Assembly: GCF_022788715.1 (NCBI RefSeq)
Contig: NZ_CP085167.1
Location: 124,001-188,000 of the forward strand
DNA length: 64,000 nucleotides
Direction of reading: 5' to 3'
From: Sulfitobacter sp. DSM 110093
GTDB taxonomy: Bacteria > Pseudomonadota > Alphaproteobacteria > Rhodobacterales > Rhodobacteraceae
Shown here: one piece after another, positions 8,802 through 18,139 of the stretch
How the letters are laid out: the number at the start of each line of letters is the position of its first letter
How positions within the stretch are numbered: position 1 is the stretch's first letter
Made by a program: the position numbers and the translations under genes
The notes under the pieces: generated by a model
The model's database searches: none
What the model was told of the DNA's origin: nothing
Seen by the model: the letters and a program-made list of their open reading frames with translations, nothing else

Positions 8802-9749
8802 ATGACGTATCAGCTCCCCACCCCGGCCCAGCCCCTTAACATCGGCACACGCGGATCGCTTCTGGCGCTTGCGCAAGCGAATGAGGTGCGCGACCGGCTC
8901 GCCGCCGCTTTCGATCTGCCGTTTGAGGCGTTCACGATTGTCGTTATCAAAACCACGGGCGACAAGATCATCGACCGCCCGTTGAAAGAGATCGGCGGCA
9001 AGGGGCTGTTCACCCGCGAGATCGAAGCGGCGTTGCTGGATGGCTCCATCGACATTGCGGTTCATTCGATGAAGGACATGCCGACGCTGCAACCCGGTGG
9101 GCTGTTGATCGACACTTATCTCCCGCGCGAGGATTGCCGCGATGCGTTCATTTCGCCGCATCTGAAATCAATTGCTGACCTGCCGCAGGGTGCGGTCGTG
9201 GGCACCTCCAGCCTGCGGCGTCGGGCGCAGGTGAAACTGCGGCGGCCCGATCTGGAAGTGGTCGAATTTCGTGGCAATCTACAGACCCGCTTGAAGAAAT
9301 TGGATGACGGTGTGGCTGAGGCGACATTCCTCGCCATGGCGGGGTTGAACCGGCTCAAGATGGACGATGTGCCGCAGGCTGCCGTTCACCCTGACGACAT
9401 GCTGCCCGCCATCGCGCAGGGGGCGATTGGGGTGGAGCGGCGCGAGGACGACAGCCGCGCCGCCGAGATGCTGGCCGCGATCCATGACCGCGCCACGGGC
9501 GAACAACTTGCCGCCGAACGCGCGTTCCTCGCCACCCTCGACGGCTCTTGCGAGACGCCCATCGCTGGTCTGGCCGAACTCAACGGCACCGAGATGCGCC
9601 TGCGCGGGCAGGTGCTGCGCCCCGACGGGTCTGATGCCATCGGCGATGACGTGACCTGCGCCATTTCCGACGGTGCCGAGGCGGGCGAGGCGATGGCCCG
9701 CAAGCTACTGGCCGAAGCAGGTCCGGGTTTCTTTGACTGGCGCGAATGA
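8802..9749 (+). CDS. hemC: Porphobilinogen deaminase (hydroxymethylbilane synthase)
   Basis: 315 residues. N-terminal NIGTRGSLLALAQA, KTTGDKI, HSMKDMP and the GTSSLRRRAQ cofactor-binding arginines are visible. The dipyrromethane cofactor cysteine is C250 in DGSCETPIAG. It polymerises four porphobilinogens into hydroxymethylbilane in the cytoplasm. The stop overlaps the start of the following LysR gene by four bases (ATGA), implying translational coupling. Confidence 0.96.
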   Translation: MTYQLPTPAQPLNIGTRGSLLALAQANEVRDRLAAAFDLPFEAFTIVVIKTTGDKIIDRPLKEIGGKGLFTREIEAALLDGSIDIAVHSMKDMPTLQPGGLLIDTYLPREDCRDAFISPHLKSIADLPQGAVVGTSSLRRRAQVKLRRPDLEVVEFRGNLQTRLKKLDDGVAEATFLAMAGLNRLKMDDVPQAAVHPDDMLPAIAQGAIGVERREDDSRAAEMLAAIHDRATGEQLAAERAFLATLDGSCETPIAGLAELNGTEMRLRGQVLRPDGSDAIGDDVTCAISDGAEAGEAMARKLLAEAGPGFFDWRE

Positions 9750-10678
9750 TCGGCAATCTCTTCACGCTGAAACAGCTTGAAGCGCTGATCTGGGTCGCGG
9801 ACCTTGGCAGCTTTCGCCGCGCCGCTGCACATCTAAATACGACACAGCCCAATATCTCGGCTCGGATTTCCGGGCTGGAGGCGACGCTGGGTGTCACCCT
9901 GATGCAACGCGATGCGGGGTCGATCCGGCTGACCGAAAAGGGCACCGCGCTGCTGGCCCAAGCCCGCCGTGTGCTGCGCGAAGCCGAGGCGCTGGTCGAG
10001 ACCGCCGCGCGGTCTGACCTGATCGACGACAGTCTGCGCCTTGGGGTGACCGAAGTGGTCGCCAGCACATGGCTGCGCCCCTTCCTGCGGGCATTGGCCG
10101 AGGTCTATCCCAATCTCACCGTCGAACTTACCGTCGATCTGTCGCGCGATCTGGATCAGGAGCTTGCCGCCCATGCGCTTGACCTGACCTTTCAAACCGC
10201 GCCCTTCTCGACCCCGGCGAGCGGGCAGGTGGACTTGGCGACCTATGACTACATCTGGGTCGCCGCCCCTGAATTGGCCGCGCAGATCGGCCCCGCCCCC
10301 GACTTCGCCGCGATGCTGCGCCATCCGGTGCTGGGCCATGCGCGGCACACGCAAGCCCATTCTGATCTGATCCGACATTTCGATGGCACCACCGCGCCCA
10401 AGGCCCGTTTGGTGCCTTCGAGCAGCCTGTCGGCGGCGATGAACATGGTGCTCGACGGGATGGGCGTGGCGGTAATGCCGCGTGTCATGGTGGCAGGCGC
10501 GCTGGCCGATGGGGCGTTGCAAACGCTACCCGCTGCGTGGCACCCGCGCCCGCTGCAAGTCGCCGCGCGCTATCACGCGGATCGCACGCCGGCCTATGTC
10601 ACCCGCGCCGCCGAACTGGCCCGTGACTGCGCCCGGGCTTTCGATGCAGATGATCAAAAAAACCTTTCACACCCATAG
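9746..10678 (+). CDS. LysR-family transcriptional regulator
   Basis: 310 residues. An N-terminal winged helix-turn-helix (about residues 5-64, FTLKQLEALIWVADLGSFRR onward) precedes a two-lobe LysR substrate-binding domain. It is translationally coupled to hemC but lies 62 bases before hyuA on the same strand. It may therefore control the hydantoinase genes rather than haem synthesis; the sequence does not settle which. A TATAAT-like element sits just after its stop (10679-10690), which could serve as a separate hyuA promoter. The effector is unknown. Confidence 0.85.
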   Translation: MIGNLFTLKQLEALIWVADLGSFRRAAAHLNTTQPNISARISGLEATLGVTLMQRDAGSIRLTEKGTALLAQARRVLREAEALVETAARSDLIDDSLRLGVTEVVASTWLRPFLRALAEVYPNLTVELTVDLSRDLDQELAAHALDLTFQTAPFSTPASGQVDLATYDYIWVAAPELAAQIGPAPDFAAMLRHPVLGHARHTQAHSDLIRHFDGTTAPKARLVPSSSLSAAMNMVLDGMGVAVMPRVMVAGALADGALQTLPAAWHPRPLQVAARYHADRTPAYVTRAAELARDCARAFDADDQKNLSHP

Positions 10679-10740
10679 AATATAATAATTTGCACCGATG
10701 CTGCGCCCGCTCCTATCCTGCGCCCAAACAGGAGTGAGAC

Positions 10741-12816
10741 ATGGCATCAACCATTCGACTGGGCGTAGACATCGGCGGCACCTTTACCGACGTGGTTCTG
10801 GAAAAGGGCGGCGAAAGTTTCTCGACCAAGGTGCTGACCACCTATGCCGCGCCCGAGAACGCGATCATCGACGGGATGCATCAGGTCTGCGCCAAGGCCG
10901 GGGTCACCCCTACTGATCTGACCCAGATCATCCACGGCACCACGCTGGCGACCAACGCGTTGATCGAACGGCGTGGGGCCAAGACGGCGCTGATCACGAC
11001 CCAAGGTTTCCGCGATGTGATCGAAATGCGCACCGAAAGCCGGTTTGAGCAATATGACCTGAACCTCACCTTGCCCGAACCGCTTTTGCCACGCCAGATG
11101 CGCTACACGGTCAGCGAACGTGTCGATGCCACCGGGGCCGTACTGGTTTCGCTGGACCGGGCCGAGGTCGTGGCGCTGGCCGACCGCATTGCCGAAGGCG
11201 GCTATGACAGTGTCGCGGTGGGGCTGATCCATTCCTACCTGAACGACGCGCATGAACGGCTGATCCGCGAGGTGCTGGAGGAGCGTCTGCCCGGCGTCAT
11301 GGTCTCGATCTCCTCCGAAGTCTCGCCGCAGATGCGCGAGTATGAGCGGTTTAACACCGTGGTCGCAAATGCCTATATCAAGCCGCTGATGAAGAGCTAC
11401 CTCGGGCGGCTTGAAGGGCGGCTTCAGGAGGAAGGCGTCTCTTGCAACATCTTCCTGATGCATTCGGGCGGCGGCATCATCTCTATCGAAAGTGCGGCCG
11501 AATTCCCGGTGCGGCTGGTTGAATCCGGCCCGGCGGGGGGCGCGGTCTTTGCCGCCAACATCGCCGCCCGCTACGGGCTCGACAAGGTGCTGAGCTTTGA
11601 CATGGGCGGGACCACGGCCAAGATCTGCCTGATCAAAAACCAGACCCCCAAGACCAGCCGGGTGTTCGAAGTGGCCCGGACCTATCGGTTCAAGAAAGGC
11701 TCTGGGATGCCGATTTCGATCCCAGTGATCGACATGGTAGAGATTGGCGCAGGCGGTGGTTCTTTGGCCCATGTCGATGCGATGCGACAAATCCGTGTGG
11801 GGCCAGAGAGTGCTGGATCTGAGCCTGGCCCGGCCTGTTACGGGCGCGGTGGCGCGAAACCCGCCGTGACCGACGCCGATCTGGTGCTGGGCAAACTTGA
11901 TCCCGACAATTTCGCGGGTGGTTCGATCCAGCTTGATACCGGAAGCTCAGAAGGGGCGTTGCAGAACGTCATCGGCAACGAGCTTGAGATGGACGCCCCA
12001 ACCGCCGCCTTTGGTCTGGCCGAAGTGGTGGACGAAAACATGGCCAACGCTGCCCGTGTTCACGCGGTAGAGAACGGCGAAGACCTGAGCGAATATACGA
12101 TGATCGCTTTTGGCGGTGCGGCCCCGCTGCACGCGGGGCGGCTTTGTGAGAAGCTGGGCGTCGAACGTCTCCTGGTGCCGCCCGGTGCTGGGGTCGGCTC
12201 TGCCATCGGCTTTCTGCGCGCGCCCTTTAGTTTCGAGGCCAACCGTTCGGTCTATATGAAACTGTCGGATTTCGACGCGCCGCGTATCAAGACGCTTTTG
12301 GCAGAGTTGCAGGAAGAGGCGACTGGCTTTGTCCGCAACTGCGACGCCAAGGCCGAGATCTTGTCGGAATTCAAAGTCTACATGCGCTACAGCGGGCAGG
12401 GCTGGGAAATCCCGATTGTCCTAAGCGAAGCCGAAGCGATGAGCCCCGATGCCACCCAGTTTGAGGCATTGTTCGAGGCGGACTACGCCAAGCTTTTTGG
12501 CCGCACGGTTGAAGGGCTGGATATTGAAATCACCGTCTGGTCGGTCAACGCCACGACCCCGCCAGAGCAAGTGGCGCGGATCACTGGTGCGACTGCCGGC
12601 GCGGCGGCAGTCGCGGCCAACACCCGCCGAATGTTTGATCCTGCTTTGGCTGAATATTGCGATGTCGCCGTGGTGTTCCGAGGCGACATGGCTCCGGGCA
12701 GTACCGCCCAAGGCCCCGCCGCAATTACCGAGGATGAGACGACGATCATCGTCCCCGCGTCGCGCTGCGCCATTTGTCAGCCAGACGGCTGCATCGACAT
12801 CACCGTGAAAGGGTAA
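10741..12816 (+). CDS. hyuA: Hydantoinase/oxoprolinase subunit A (ATP-dependent)
   Basis: 691 residues, normal for HyuA. It has the actin-like phosphate motif GVDIGGTFTDVV at residues 8-19, the HGTTLATNALIERRG segment, and a second ATPase block around DMGGTTAKICL. The start is backed by ACAGGAG. With subunit B it uses ATP to open a cyclic amide ring such as a hydantoin, 5-oxoproline or N-methylhydantoin. hyuB begins 4 bases after its stop. The exact ring substrate cannot be told from sequence; acetone-carboxylase-type relatives have further subunits that are absent here. Confidence 0.92.
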   Translation: MASTIRLGVDIGGTFTDVVLEKGGESFSTKVLTTYAAPENAIIDGMHQVCAKAGVTPTDLTQIIHGTTLATNALIERRGAKTALITTQGFRDVIEMRTESRFEQYDLNLTLPEPLLPRQMRYTVSERVDATGAVLVSLDRAEVVALADRIAEGGYDSVAVGLIHSYLNDAHERLIREVLEERLPGVMVSISSEVSPQMREYERFNTVVANAYIKPLMKSYLGRLEGRLQEEGVSCNIFLMHSGGGIISIESAAEFPVRLVESGPAGGAVFAANIAARYGLDKVLSFDMGGTTAKICLIKNQTPKTSRVFEVARTYRFKKGSGMPISIPVIDMVEIGAGGGSLAHVDAMRQIRVGPESAGSEPGPACYGRGGAKPAVTDADLVLGKLDPDNFAGGSIQLDTGSSEGALQNVIGNELEMDAPTAAFGLAEVVDENMANAARVHAVENGEDLSEYTMIAFGGAAPLHAGRLCEKLGVERLLVPPGAGVGSAIGFLRAPFSFEANRSVYMKLSDFDAPRIKTLLAELQEEATGFVRNCDAKAEILSEFKVYMRYSGQGWEIPIVLSEAEAMSPDATQFEALFEADYAKLFGRTVEGLDIEITVWSVNATTPPEQVARITGATAGAAAVAANTRRMFDPALAEYCDVAVVFRGDMAPGSTAQGPAAITEDETTIIVPASRCAICQPDGCIDITVKG

Positions 12817-12820
12817 ACCC

Positions 12821-14530
12821 ATGGCTATGACACATTCAAACGTCGCCTATCAGGTCATGTGGAACAGGTTGATCTCGGTCGTCGAGGAACAGGCGCAGGC
12901 GCTTGTGCGCACCGCGTTTTCGACCTCGGTCCGTGAAGCGGGTGACCTTTCGGCGGGCGTCTATGACACAGAAGGGCGCATGCTAGCTCAGGCTGTTACC
13001 GGCACCCCCGGACACGTCAACGCGATGGCCGATGCCGTTGCGCATTTCATCCGGCGCATTGGACCGCAGAACATTCTTGAGGGCGATGTCTATATCACCA
13101 ATGACCCGTGGGAGGGCACCGGCCACCTGCATGACATCACCATGGTCACGCCCTCTTTCCACCGCGGCAAACTGGTCGGTTTTTTTGCCTGCACCGCGCA
13201 TATCGTTGACATCGGCGGGCGGGGCTTTGGCGCGGATGCGGCGAGCGTCTACGAAGAAGGGCTCTATCTGCCGATCATGAAATTCGCCCATGCTGGTCGG
13301 GTGGATGAGACGTTGGTGCGGATCATCCGCGGCAACGTGCGCGAGCCGGATCAGCTGATCGGTGACATCTATGCGCTGACCACTTGCAACGAGATTGGGC
13401 ACCGCCGCCTGATCGACATGATGGAGGAATTCGCGCTCGATGATCTTACCGGGATCGCCAGCTTCATCCTCGATAATTCCCGCCGTGCCACGCTGGAGCG
13501 CATCAACGCCTTGCCGCGTCAACAGGCGACGGGCGAGATGACCATCGACGGGTTCGACACACCGATCACGCTTAAGGTCACGGTCAGTATTGAAGAGGAT
13601 CGCATCCTATCGGATTTCGCGGGCACCTCGGGGCTGGATAAAAAGGGCATCAACTGCCCGCTGGTCTATACCAAAGCCTACGCCTGTTACGCGTTGAAAT
13701 GCGCCATCGCGCCGGAAATCCCGAACAACGCAGCCTCGCTCGCACCCTTCCAGATTGCCGCGCCGGAGAATACGATCGTTCATGCGCTACACCCCGCGCC
13801 AGTTGCGCTGCGCCATATCGTCGGGCATTTCGTGCCAGATACGGTCTATGCCGCGCTTGATCAAATCTTGCCAAACTTGGTGCCTGCCGAAGGCGCAGGC
13901 TGCCTGTGCAACTTCCAAGTCAGCTTGCGCCCTCGGACTGATGCCGACGCGCCGGCAGGCGCTCGCCGGGCCGAGGTGCTAACCTTTAACTCCGGTGGCT
14001 CCGGTGCGCGGCCACAACATGACGGGCTGAATGCCACGGCTTTCCCTTCGGGCGTGATGACCATGCCGGTTGAGGCCACGGAACACGCAGGTCCGGTGGT
14101 GATTTGGCGCAAGGAGCTGCGCCCCGACAGCGGCGGCGCGGGGCGTCAACGTGGCGGGCTGGGACAATATATGGAAGTCAGCGCCCGCGAGGGGCATGAG
14201 TTTGACATGCAGGCGATGTTTGACCGCGTCGACCATCCGGCGCGCGGACGGCAGGGCGGCAAGCCTGGTGCGCCTACGACCATTGCCCAAGATGACGGCA
14301 CCGCGATGCGTGGCAAGGGCAAGCAGTTCGTGCCGCATGGCCGCAAGGTGATGATGGCCTTCCCCGGTGGTGCGGGCTACGGCGATGCGTCCGAGCGGCC
14401 CAAGGAATTGGTCAAACGCGATCTGCTGCGCGGCTATATCTCTGCCGAAGTCGCCGCCGCAGATTATGGGCTGAGCGCCGAGGACATCAAAGAGATCCAA
14501 ACGGTAATCCGCACAGGGGGCGATCTGTGA
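12821..14530 (+). CDS. hyuB: Hydantoinase/oxoprolinase subunit B
   Basis: 569 residues. Family features include the N-terminal NRLISVVEEQAQALVRTAFS stretch, the DPWEGTGHLHDIT metal-site region and a glycine-rich block around FNSGGSGARPQHDG. It pairs with HyuA to complete the ATP-dependent ring-opening enzyme. It sits directly behind hyuA in one operon, and a 98-base gap separates it from the next gene. Confidence 0.92.
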   Translation: MAMTHSNVAYQVMWNRLISVVEEQAQALVRTAFSTSVREAGDLSAGVYDTEGRMLAQAVTGTPGHVNAMADAVAHFIRRIGPQNILEGDVYITNDPWEGTGHLHDITMVTPSFHRGKLVGFFACTAHIVDIGGRGFGADAASVYEEGLYLPIMKFAHAGRVDETLVRIIRGNVREPDQLIGDIYALTTCNEIGHRRLIDMMEEFALDDLTGIASFILDNSRRATLERINALPRQQATGEMTIDGFDTPITLKVTVSIEEDRILSDFAGTSGLDKKGINCPLVYTKAYACYALKCAIAPEIPNNAASLAPFQIAAPENTIVHALHPAPVALRHIVGHFVPDTVYAALDQILPNLVPAEGAGCLCNFQVSLRPRTDADAPAGARRAEVLTFNSGGSGARPQHDGLNATAFPSGVMTMPVEATEHAGPVVIWRKELRPDSGGAGRQRGGLGQYMEVSAREGHEFDMQAMFDRVDHPARGRQGGKPGAPTTIAQDDGTAMRGKGKQFVPHGRKVMMAFPGGAGYGDASERPKELVKRDLLRGYISAEVAAADYGLSAEDIKEIQTVIRTGGDL

Positions 14531-14628
14531 AAGACTTGCACTCCAAGACGTTATAAGCGCGCGGGGGTCATTGACTGTTACAAAGTGCGGGTGTTCCTTG
14601 GCCGCAACATGCCAAGAGGAAACCAGTG

Positions 14629-15318
14629 ATGTATGTAATTGACCCCCCAAAGCAAAGCAGCCTTGCCGTTCAAGGAAGCAGCGACCGTTTTCCGGTACGG
14701 CGTGTGTTCTGCGTGGGCCGCAACTATGAGGCGCATGTGATTGAGATGGGCAATGACATGCGCGATCCGCCGTTCTTTTTTACCAAACCTGCCGATGCCA
14801 CGCTCGATACGCCCTGTACCGTACCCTATCCCCCTCTGACAGAAGATTTCCACTTTGAGATCGAGCTTGTCATCGCAATTGGCAAAGGCGGCGCGAATAT
14901 TGCTGAGGCTGATGTGATGGATCACATCTGGGGTGCCTCGGCGGGGATCGACTTCACGCGCCGTGATCTTCAGGCCCAAGCCAAGAAGATGGGCCGTCCG
15001 TGGGATTGGTCTAAGGCGTTTGATAATTCCGCGCCCATCGCACCGATCTTGCCGATTGCGGAGGTCGCTTCGGTTGAGGCAGGGCGCATCTGGCTGGCCG
15101 TAAACGGTGAGACGAAACAAGAGGCCGATCTGGCGCAGATGATCTGGTCGGTGCGCGAGCATACGGCAACCTTGTCACGGGCAGTCACGCTGGCGCCGGG
15201 CGATATCATTATGACCGGCACGCCAGCCGGGGTTGGCGCCGTGGTGCCGGGTGATGTGCTGACCGGCGGTGTCGATGGCATTGCTGAGTTTGAGGTTACC
15301 GTCGGCCCACGCGCGTGA
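14629..15318 (+). CDS. Fumarylacetoacetate hydrolase family protein (fumarylpyruvate-hydrolase-like)
   Basis: 229 residues. The start is placed at ATG 14629, eight bases behind AGAGGA; a GTG codon lies directly before it. The metal ligands sit in HFEIELVIAIG (E-x-E) and ASAGIDFTRRD, and the C-terminal MTGTPAGVGAVVPGD motif is typical. The short form matches fumarylpyruvate hydrolases, which split fumarylpyruvate into fumarate and pyruvate. The next gene, overlapping by four bases, is a zeta-class transferase like maleylpyruvate isomerase. The pair suggests the last two steps of a gentisate-type ring cleavage route, but no gentisate dioxygenase is nearby. Confidence 0.88.
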   Translation: MYVIDPPKQSSLAVQGSSDRFPVRRVFCVGRNYEAHVIEMGNDMRDPPFFFTKPADATLDTPCTVPYPPLTEDFHFEIELVIAIGKGGANIAEADVMDHIWGASAGIDFTRRDLQAQAKKMGRPWDWSKAFDNSAPIAPILPIAEVASVEAGRIWLAVNGETKQEADLAQMIWSVREHTATLSRAVTLAPGDIIMTGTPAGVGAVVPGDVLTGGVDGIAEFEVTVGPRA

Positions 15319-15962
15319 GCGGTCTGGCGCTGCATAATTACTTCCGCTCCTCGACCTCGGTCCGGGTGCGGGCGGCGCTGAATCTCAAGGGGTTGCGCTA
15401 TGACTATGTGCCGCTGTCCCTGCTTGCTGGAGAACAGCATGGGGCCGAACATCTGGCGCTGAACCCTTCGGGGGCGGTGCCGACATTGATGACGGGGCAG
15501 GGGCCGCTGTCGCAATCAATGGCGATCCTTGAATGGCTTGATGAGGAATATCCCGAACCGCCGCTTTTACCTGCCGACGCTTGGGGCCGGTCGCGGGTCC
15601 GGTCGCTGGCCTATATCGTGGTACAAGACGTGCATCCGGTAAACAATCTGCGCGTGTTACAGCGTCTGGAGGGGGAGTTTGGCGTTGACGCCTCGGGCAA
15701 GGCTGCGTGGTTTGCCCATTGGGCCAGCGCGGGCATGGCGGCGCTTGAGACACGGTTGGCGCAGGAACCCGAGACGGGCGATTTTTGCCATGGTGATGAC
15801 GTTGGTTTGGCCGATCTCTGCCTCTATGCACAGGTCTTGAACAATGCCCGCTTTGGAGTCGATATGACCCCGTATCCCACCATTCGCCGCATCCATGCCA
15901 ATTGCATGGAAATACCTGCGTTGGATCGTGCCGCGCCGGCCAACCAGCCCGACGCGGTCTAG
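15315..15962 (+). CDS. Glutathione S-transferase, zeta type (maleylpyruvate/maleylacetoacetate isomerase-like)
   Basis: 215 residues, starting at GTG overlapping the previous stop (GTGA). The N-terminal thioredoxin-like half has SSTSVRVRAALNLKG, equivalent to the zeta-class SSCSWRVR glutathione site but with Thr in place of Cys. The helical half has DVHPVNNLRVL, a zeta signature. The family isomerises the cis double bond of maleyl-pyruvate or maleyl-acetoacetate using glutathione. Coupling to the FAH-type hydrolase supports this. Its stop is 3 bases from the end of the opposing TPR gene. Confidence 0.85.
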   Translation: MSGLALHNYFRSSTSVRVRAALNLKGLRYDYVPLSLLAGEQHGAEHLALNPSGAVPTLMTGQGPLSQSMAILEWLDEEYPEPPLLPADAWGRSRVRSLAYIVVQDVHPVNNLRVLQRLEGEFGVDASGKAAWFAHWASAGMAALETRLAQEPETGDFCHGDDVGLADLCLYAQVLNNARFGVDMTPYPTIRRIHANCMEIPALDRAAPANQPDAV

Positions 15963-15965
15963 CGC

Positions 15966-17333
15966 TTAGGAACTGGCCAGCGTCCGCTCGGCCCTTGCAC
16001 GCGCTTGCGCGGCAAGGTCCGGCAGACCGGTTTTTTCATAGACTTCGCCCAGCATCAGGTTCAGCGGCACACCGTCGGGATCATAGGTGCGGCGCATTTC
16101 CAAGACCTGTTGCGCGGCAGAGGCACGGCCATCGCGGACCAGCGCGTCGAGGTGGATTTGTTCAAACAGATCGCGTTGGGCATGGCTGCCGCCGCATTCC
16201 GCCATACGCGGTAAGGCCATACCCAATTCGCGGATCGCTGTGGCCCAATCGCCCTTGGCATGGGCGGCAATTCCGTGCGCGGCGGGCAGGGCCACTTCGG
16301 CCCATGCGGCGTGGTCATAGGCGGATGTATCGGCAGCGCGGGCGTCGATTGCCGTGAGCATTTTAGCGGCTTCGGCCCGGTCGGTTCGGCAAAGCGCATA
16401 GAGATATTGCAGCGTCAGGAAGGGGCTAACCGTATCCTGCCCCCGTGCGGCAACGTGATCGGCCACATCGCCCCAACGGTCTCCGACATCGACACCCGCA
16501 AACTCCATTCGCGCCAGCAGGGAAACGGCGCCTACCTGATCTTGGGAGTAATCCTTCTCCAGCCCCCAGATGTGTTGGTCATAGGCGGCACGCACGTCGT
16601 CATGGCGGCCTTGCGACAGGTAGAAAAGCGCCAGATGCCACCAGTTATGACTGCGCATGAAGGAGTTCAGATCGGTCCAAGTCTCAGCCACGCTTTCCAT
16701 GAAGCGGGCGCCTTCGGCGACGCGGCCTTCGGTCAGCATCACATGGGCCAGAGCGTGATGTGCCCAAGGCTCATCGTGGCGCAATTCCATGGCGCGACGG
16801 GCGGCGGCCTCGGCCCGGTCGAGCAGGTGGCACTGCTCGTAGCCAAAAGCGATCATGCCGTGGGTATAGGCAATGTCCTCGGCTTCGGGCAGGGCTTTCA
16901 GCGCCATGCGCAACATGCCAGCGGCATCGCCGGTATTGAACAGGTGGTATTGCGCCAGTTTCAGCATTGCCAGATCGCGCGGCCATTGATCGGTGATGGC
17001 ATCACAGGCGCTGAGCATGCCCGGCACGTCTCCGTCGATCCAATGGCCTATGGTGTGGATCACTTCCGATTCGCGGGCGTTTGCGCCTTTCGCGGCCATG
17101 GCACGCAGCAGATAGGGGCGGGCCTTTTCTGGCGCGATGGGGTGCTCAAGGAACATCCACAAGAGCGCAGCGTAGGCGTTGACCAGCGGCCCCTCCGGGT
17201 CGGCATCGGCGGCGGCGATGATGCCTGCGGCTTTGGGCTGGTAGGACAGAAAACCGTGGATGAAATCATTGATCGCCTGCAGGGTTTCCGGGCGGCTGGC
17301 GGTTGTTTCCAATCCGTAAAGGTCTTTTGTCAT
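15966..17333 (-). CDS. TPR protein of the TTC38 family
   Basis: 455 residues from ATG 17333, which overlaps the hydrolase stop as ATGA; an earlier in-frame ATG at 17399 lies inside the hydrolase gene. The protein is alpha-helical with TPR-like repeats, and the HNWWHLALFYLSQGR and YDQHIWG segments are the hallmark of the TTC38 family, found from bacteria to animals. No enzyme function is established for the family. Coupling to the alpha/beta hydrolase upstream suggests they act together. No signal peptide, so cytoplasmic. Confidence 0.85.
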   Translation of the reverse strand: MTKDLYGLETTASRPETLQAINDFIHGFLSYQPKAAGIIAAADADPEGPLVNAYAALLWMFLEHPIAPEKARPYLLRAMAAKGANARESEVIHTIGHWIDGDVPGMLSACDAITDQWPRDLAMLKLAQYHLFNTGDAAGMLRMALKALPEAEDIAYTHGMIAFGYEQCHLLDRAEAAARRAMELRHDEPWAHHALAHVMLTEGRVAEGARFMESVAETWTDLNSFMRSHNWWHLALFYLSQGRHDDVRAAYDQHIWGLEKDYSQDQVGAVSLLARMEFAGVDVGDRWGDVADHVAARGQDTVSPFLTLQYLYALCRTDRAEAAKMLTAIDARAADTSAYDHAAWAEVALPAAHGIAAHAKGDWATAIRELGMALPRMAECGGSHAQRDLFEQIHLDALVRDGRASAAQQVLEMRRTYDPDGVPLNLMLGEVYEKTGLPDLAAQARARAERTLASS

Positions 17334-18139
17334 CTCGGGTCTCCGGCGGTGTCGTGAAATTGGCGCAGGTGTTGGGCAACGGCAGGGGCGGCATCCCAAT
17401 GGATCGAATGGCCCGCATCGGGCAGGGTGGTCTGCACCACGTTCGGTATCTGCGCGAAAGCTTCTTCAGCGGCGGCGCGGGGGATCAGCAGGTCTTCGGC
17501 ACCGTGGAGCACTTGGGTCGGGCAGGTCAGATCAACAGGGCGCGCCGTAGGGCGGAAGCCGCGTAGTGCTTCCATTTGATGGGCCATGGCATCGGCGCTT
17601 TGTGCATGGGGATAGGCCAGCGCGGCGGCGAGGGCGGTGTCTGTATTGGCTGGATCAGTGAAGAAACCCGGCGCGAAGACCCAAGGGTAAAGCGCGCGAA
17701 GCCAAAGCTGCTCCCCCTCCGGCGCGCGGCGGACAGCCAACAGCGCATCGAACACCGCCATCGTGCGCGGCGCACGGACCGGGGCGGAGGCGAGGATGCT
17801 GAGCGCTTGAATGCGTTCGGGTGCTAGGCCAAAAAGCTCCATCGCCATCAAGCCTCCCATAGAATGGCCGACAACGTGAAAAGTCTCATGCCCCAGATGG
17901 TCCATTAGGGCCAGCGCATCCCGTGCCATCTGCGCGACGGAGGTTTCGGCGTCCCACGGGGTCGTGCGCCCGGTGCTGCGGTTATCGGGGCGGATGAGAG
18001 TGAACTGGTCGGTCAGCAGCGGCGCCAAAGCGCCCCAGCTTGCGCTGTCGCTTAGCATCCCCGCCAACATCAGAATGGGTGGTCCGCTGCCGTCGACCTC
18101 AAAATGGAGGGTGATATCGGAAAGGGCGAGTTCAGGCAT
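17330..18139 (-). CDS. Alpha/beta hydrolase
   Basis: 269 residues. The catalytic triad is visible: Ser in GHSMGG (about residue 93), Asp in HGAEDLLIP and His in DAGHSIHWD. The oxyanion region reads LMLAGMLSDSASW. Such proteins hydrolyse esters or C-C bonds; the substrate is unknown. The gene overlaps the P1 peptidase upstream by eight bases and the TPR gene downstream by four, so the three are one tightly coupled unit. Confidence 0.88.
   Translation of the reverse strand: MPELALSDITLHFEVDGSGPPILMLAGMLSDSASWGALAPLLTDQFTLIRPDNRSTGRTTPWDAETSVAQMARDALALMDHLGHETFHVVGHSMGGLMAMELFGLAPERIQALSILASAPVRAPRTMAVFDALLAVRRAPEGEQLWLRALYPWVFAPGFFTDPANTDTALAAALAYPHAQSADAMAHQMEALRGFRPTARPVDLTCPTQVLHGAEDLLIPRAAAEEAFAQIPNVVQTTLPDAGHSIHWDAAPAVAQHLRQFHDTAGDPR

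Noticed and set aside
16260..17357. 365-codon open frame on the plus strand
   Set aside because: Antisense to the TTC38-like gene, whose protein has clear family motifs.
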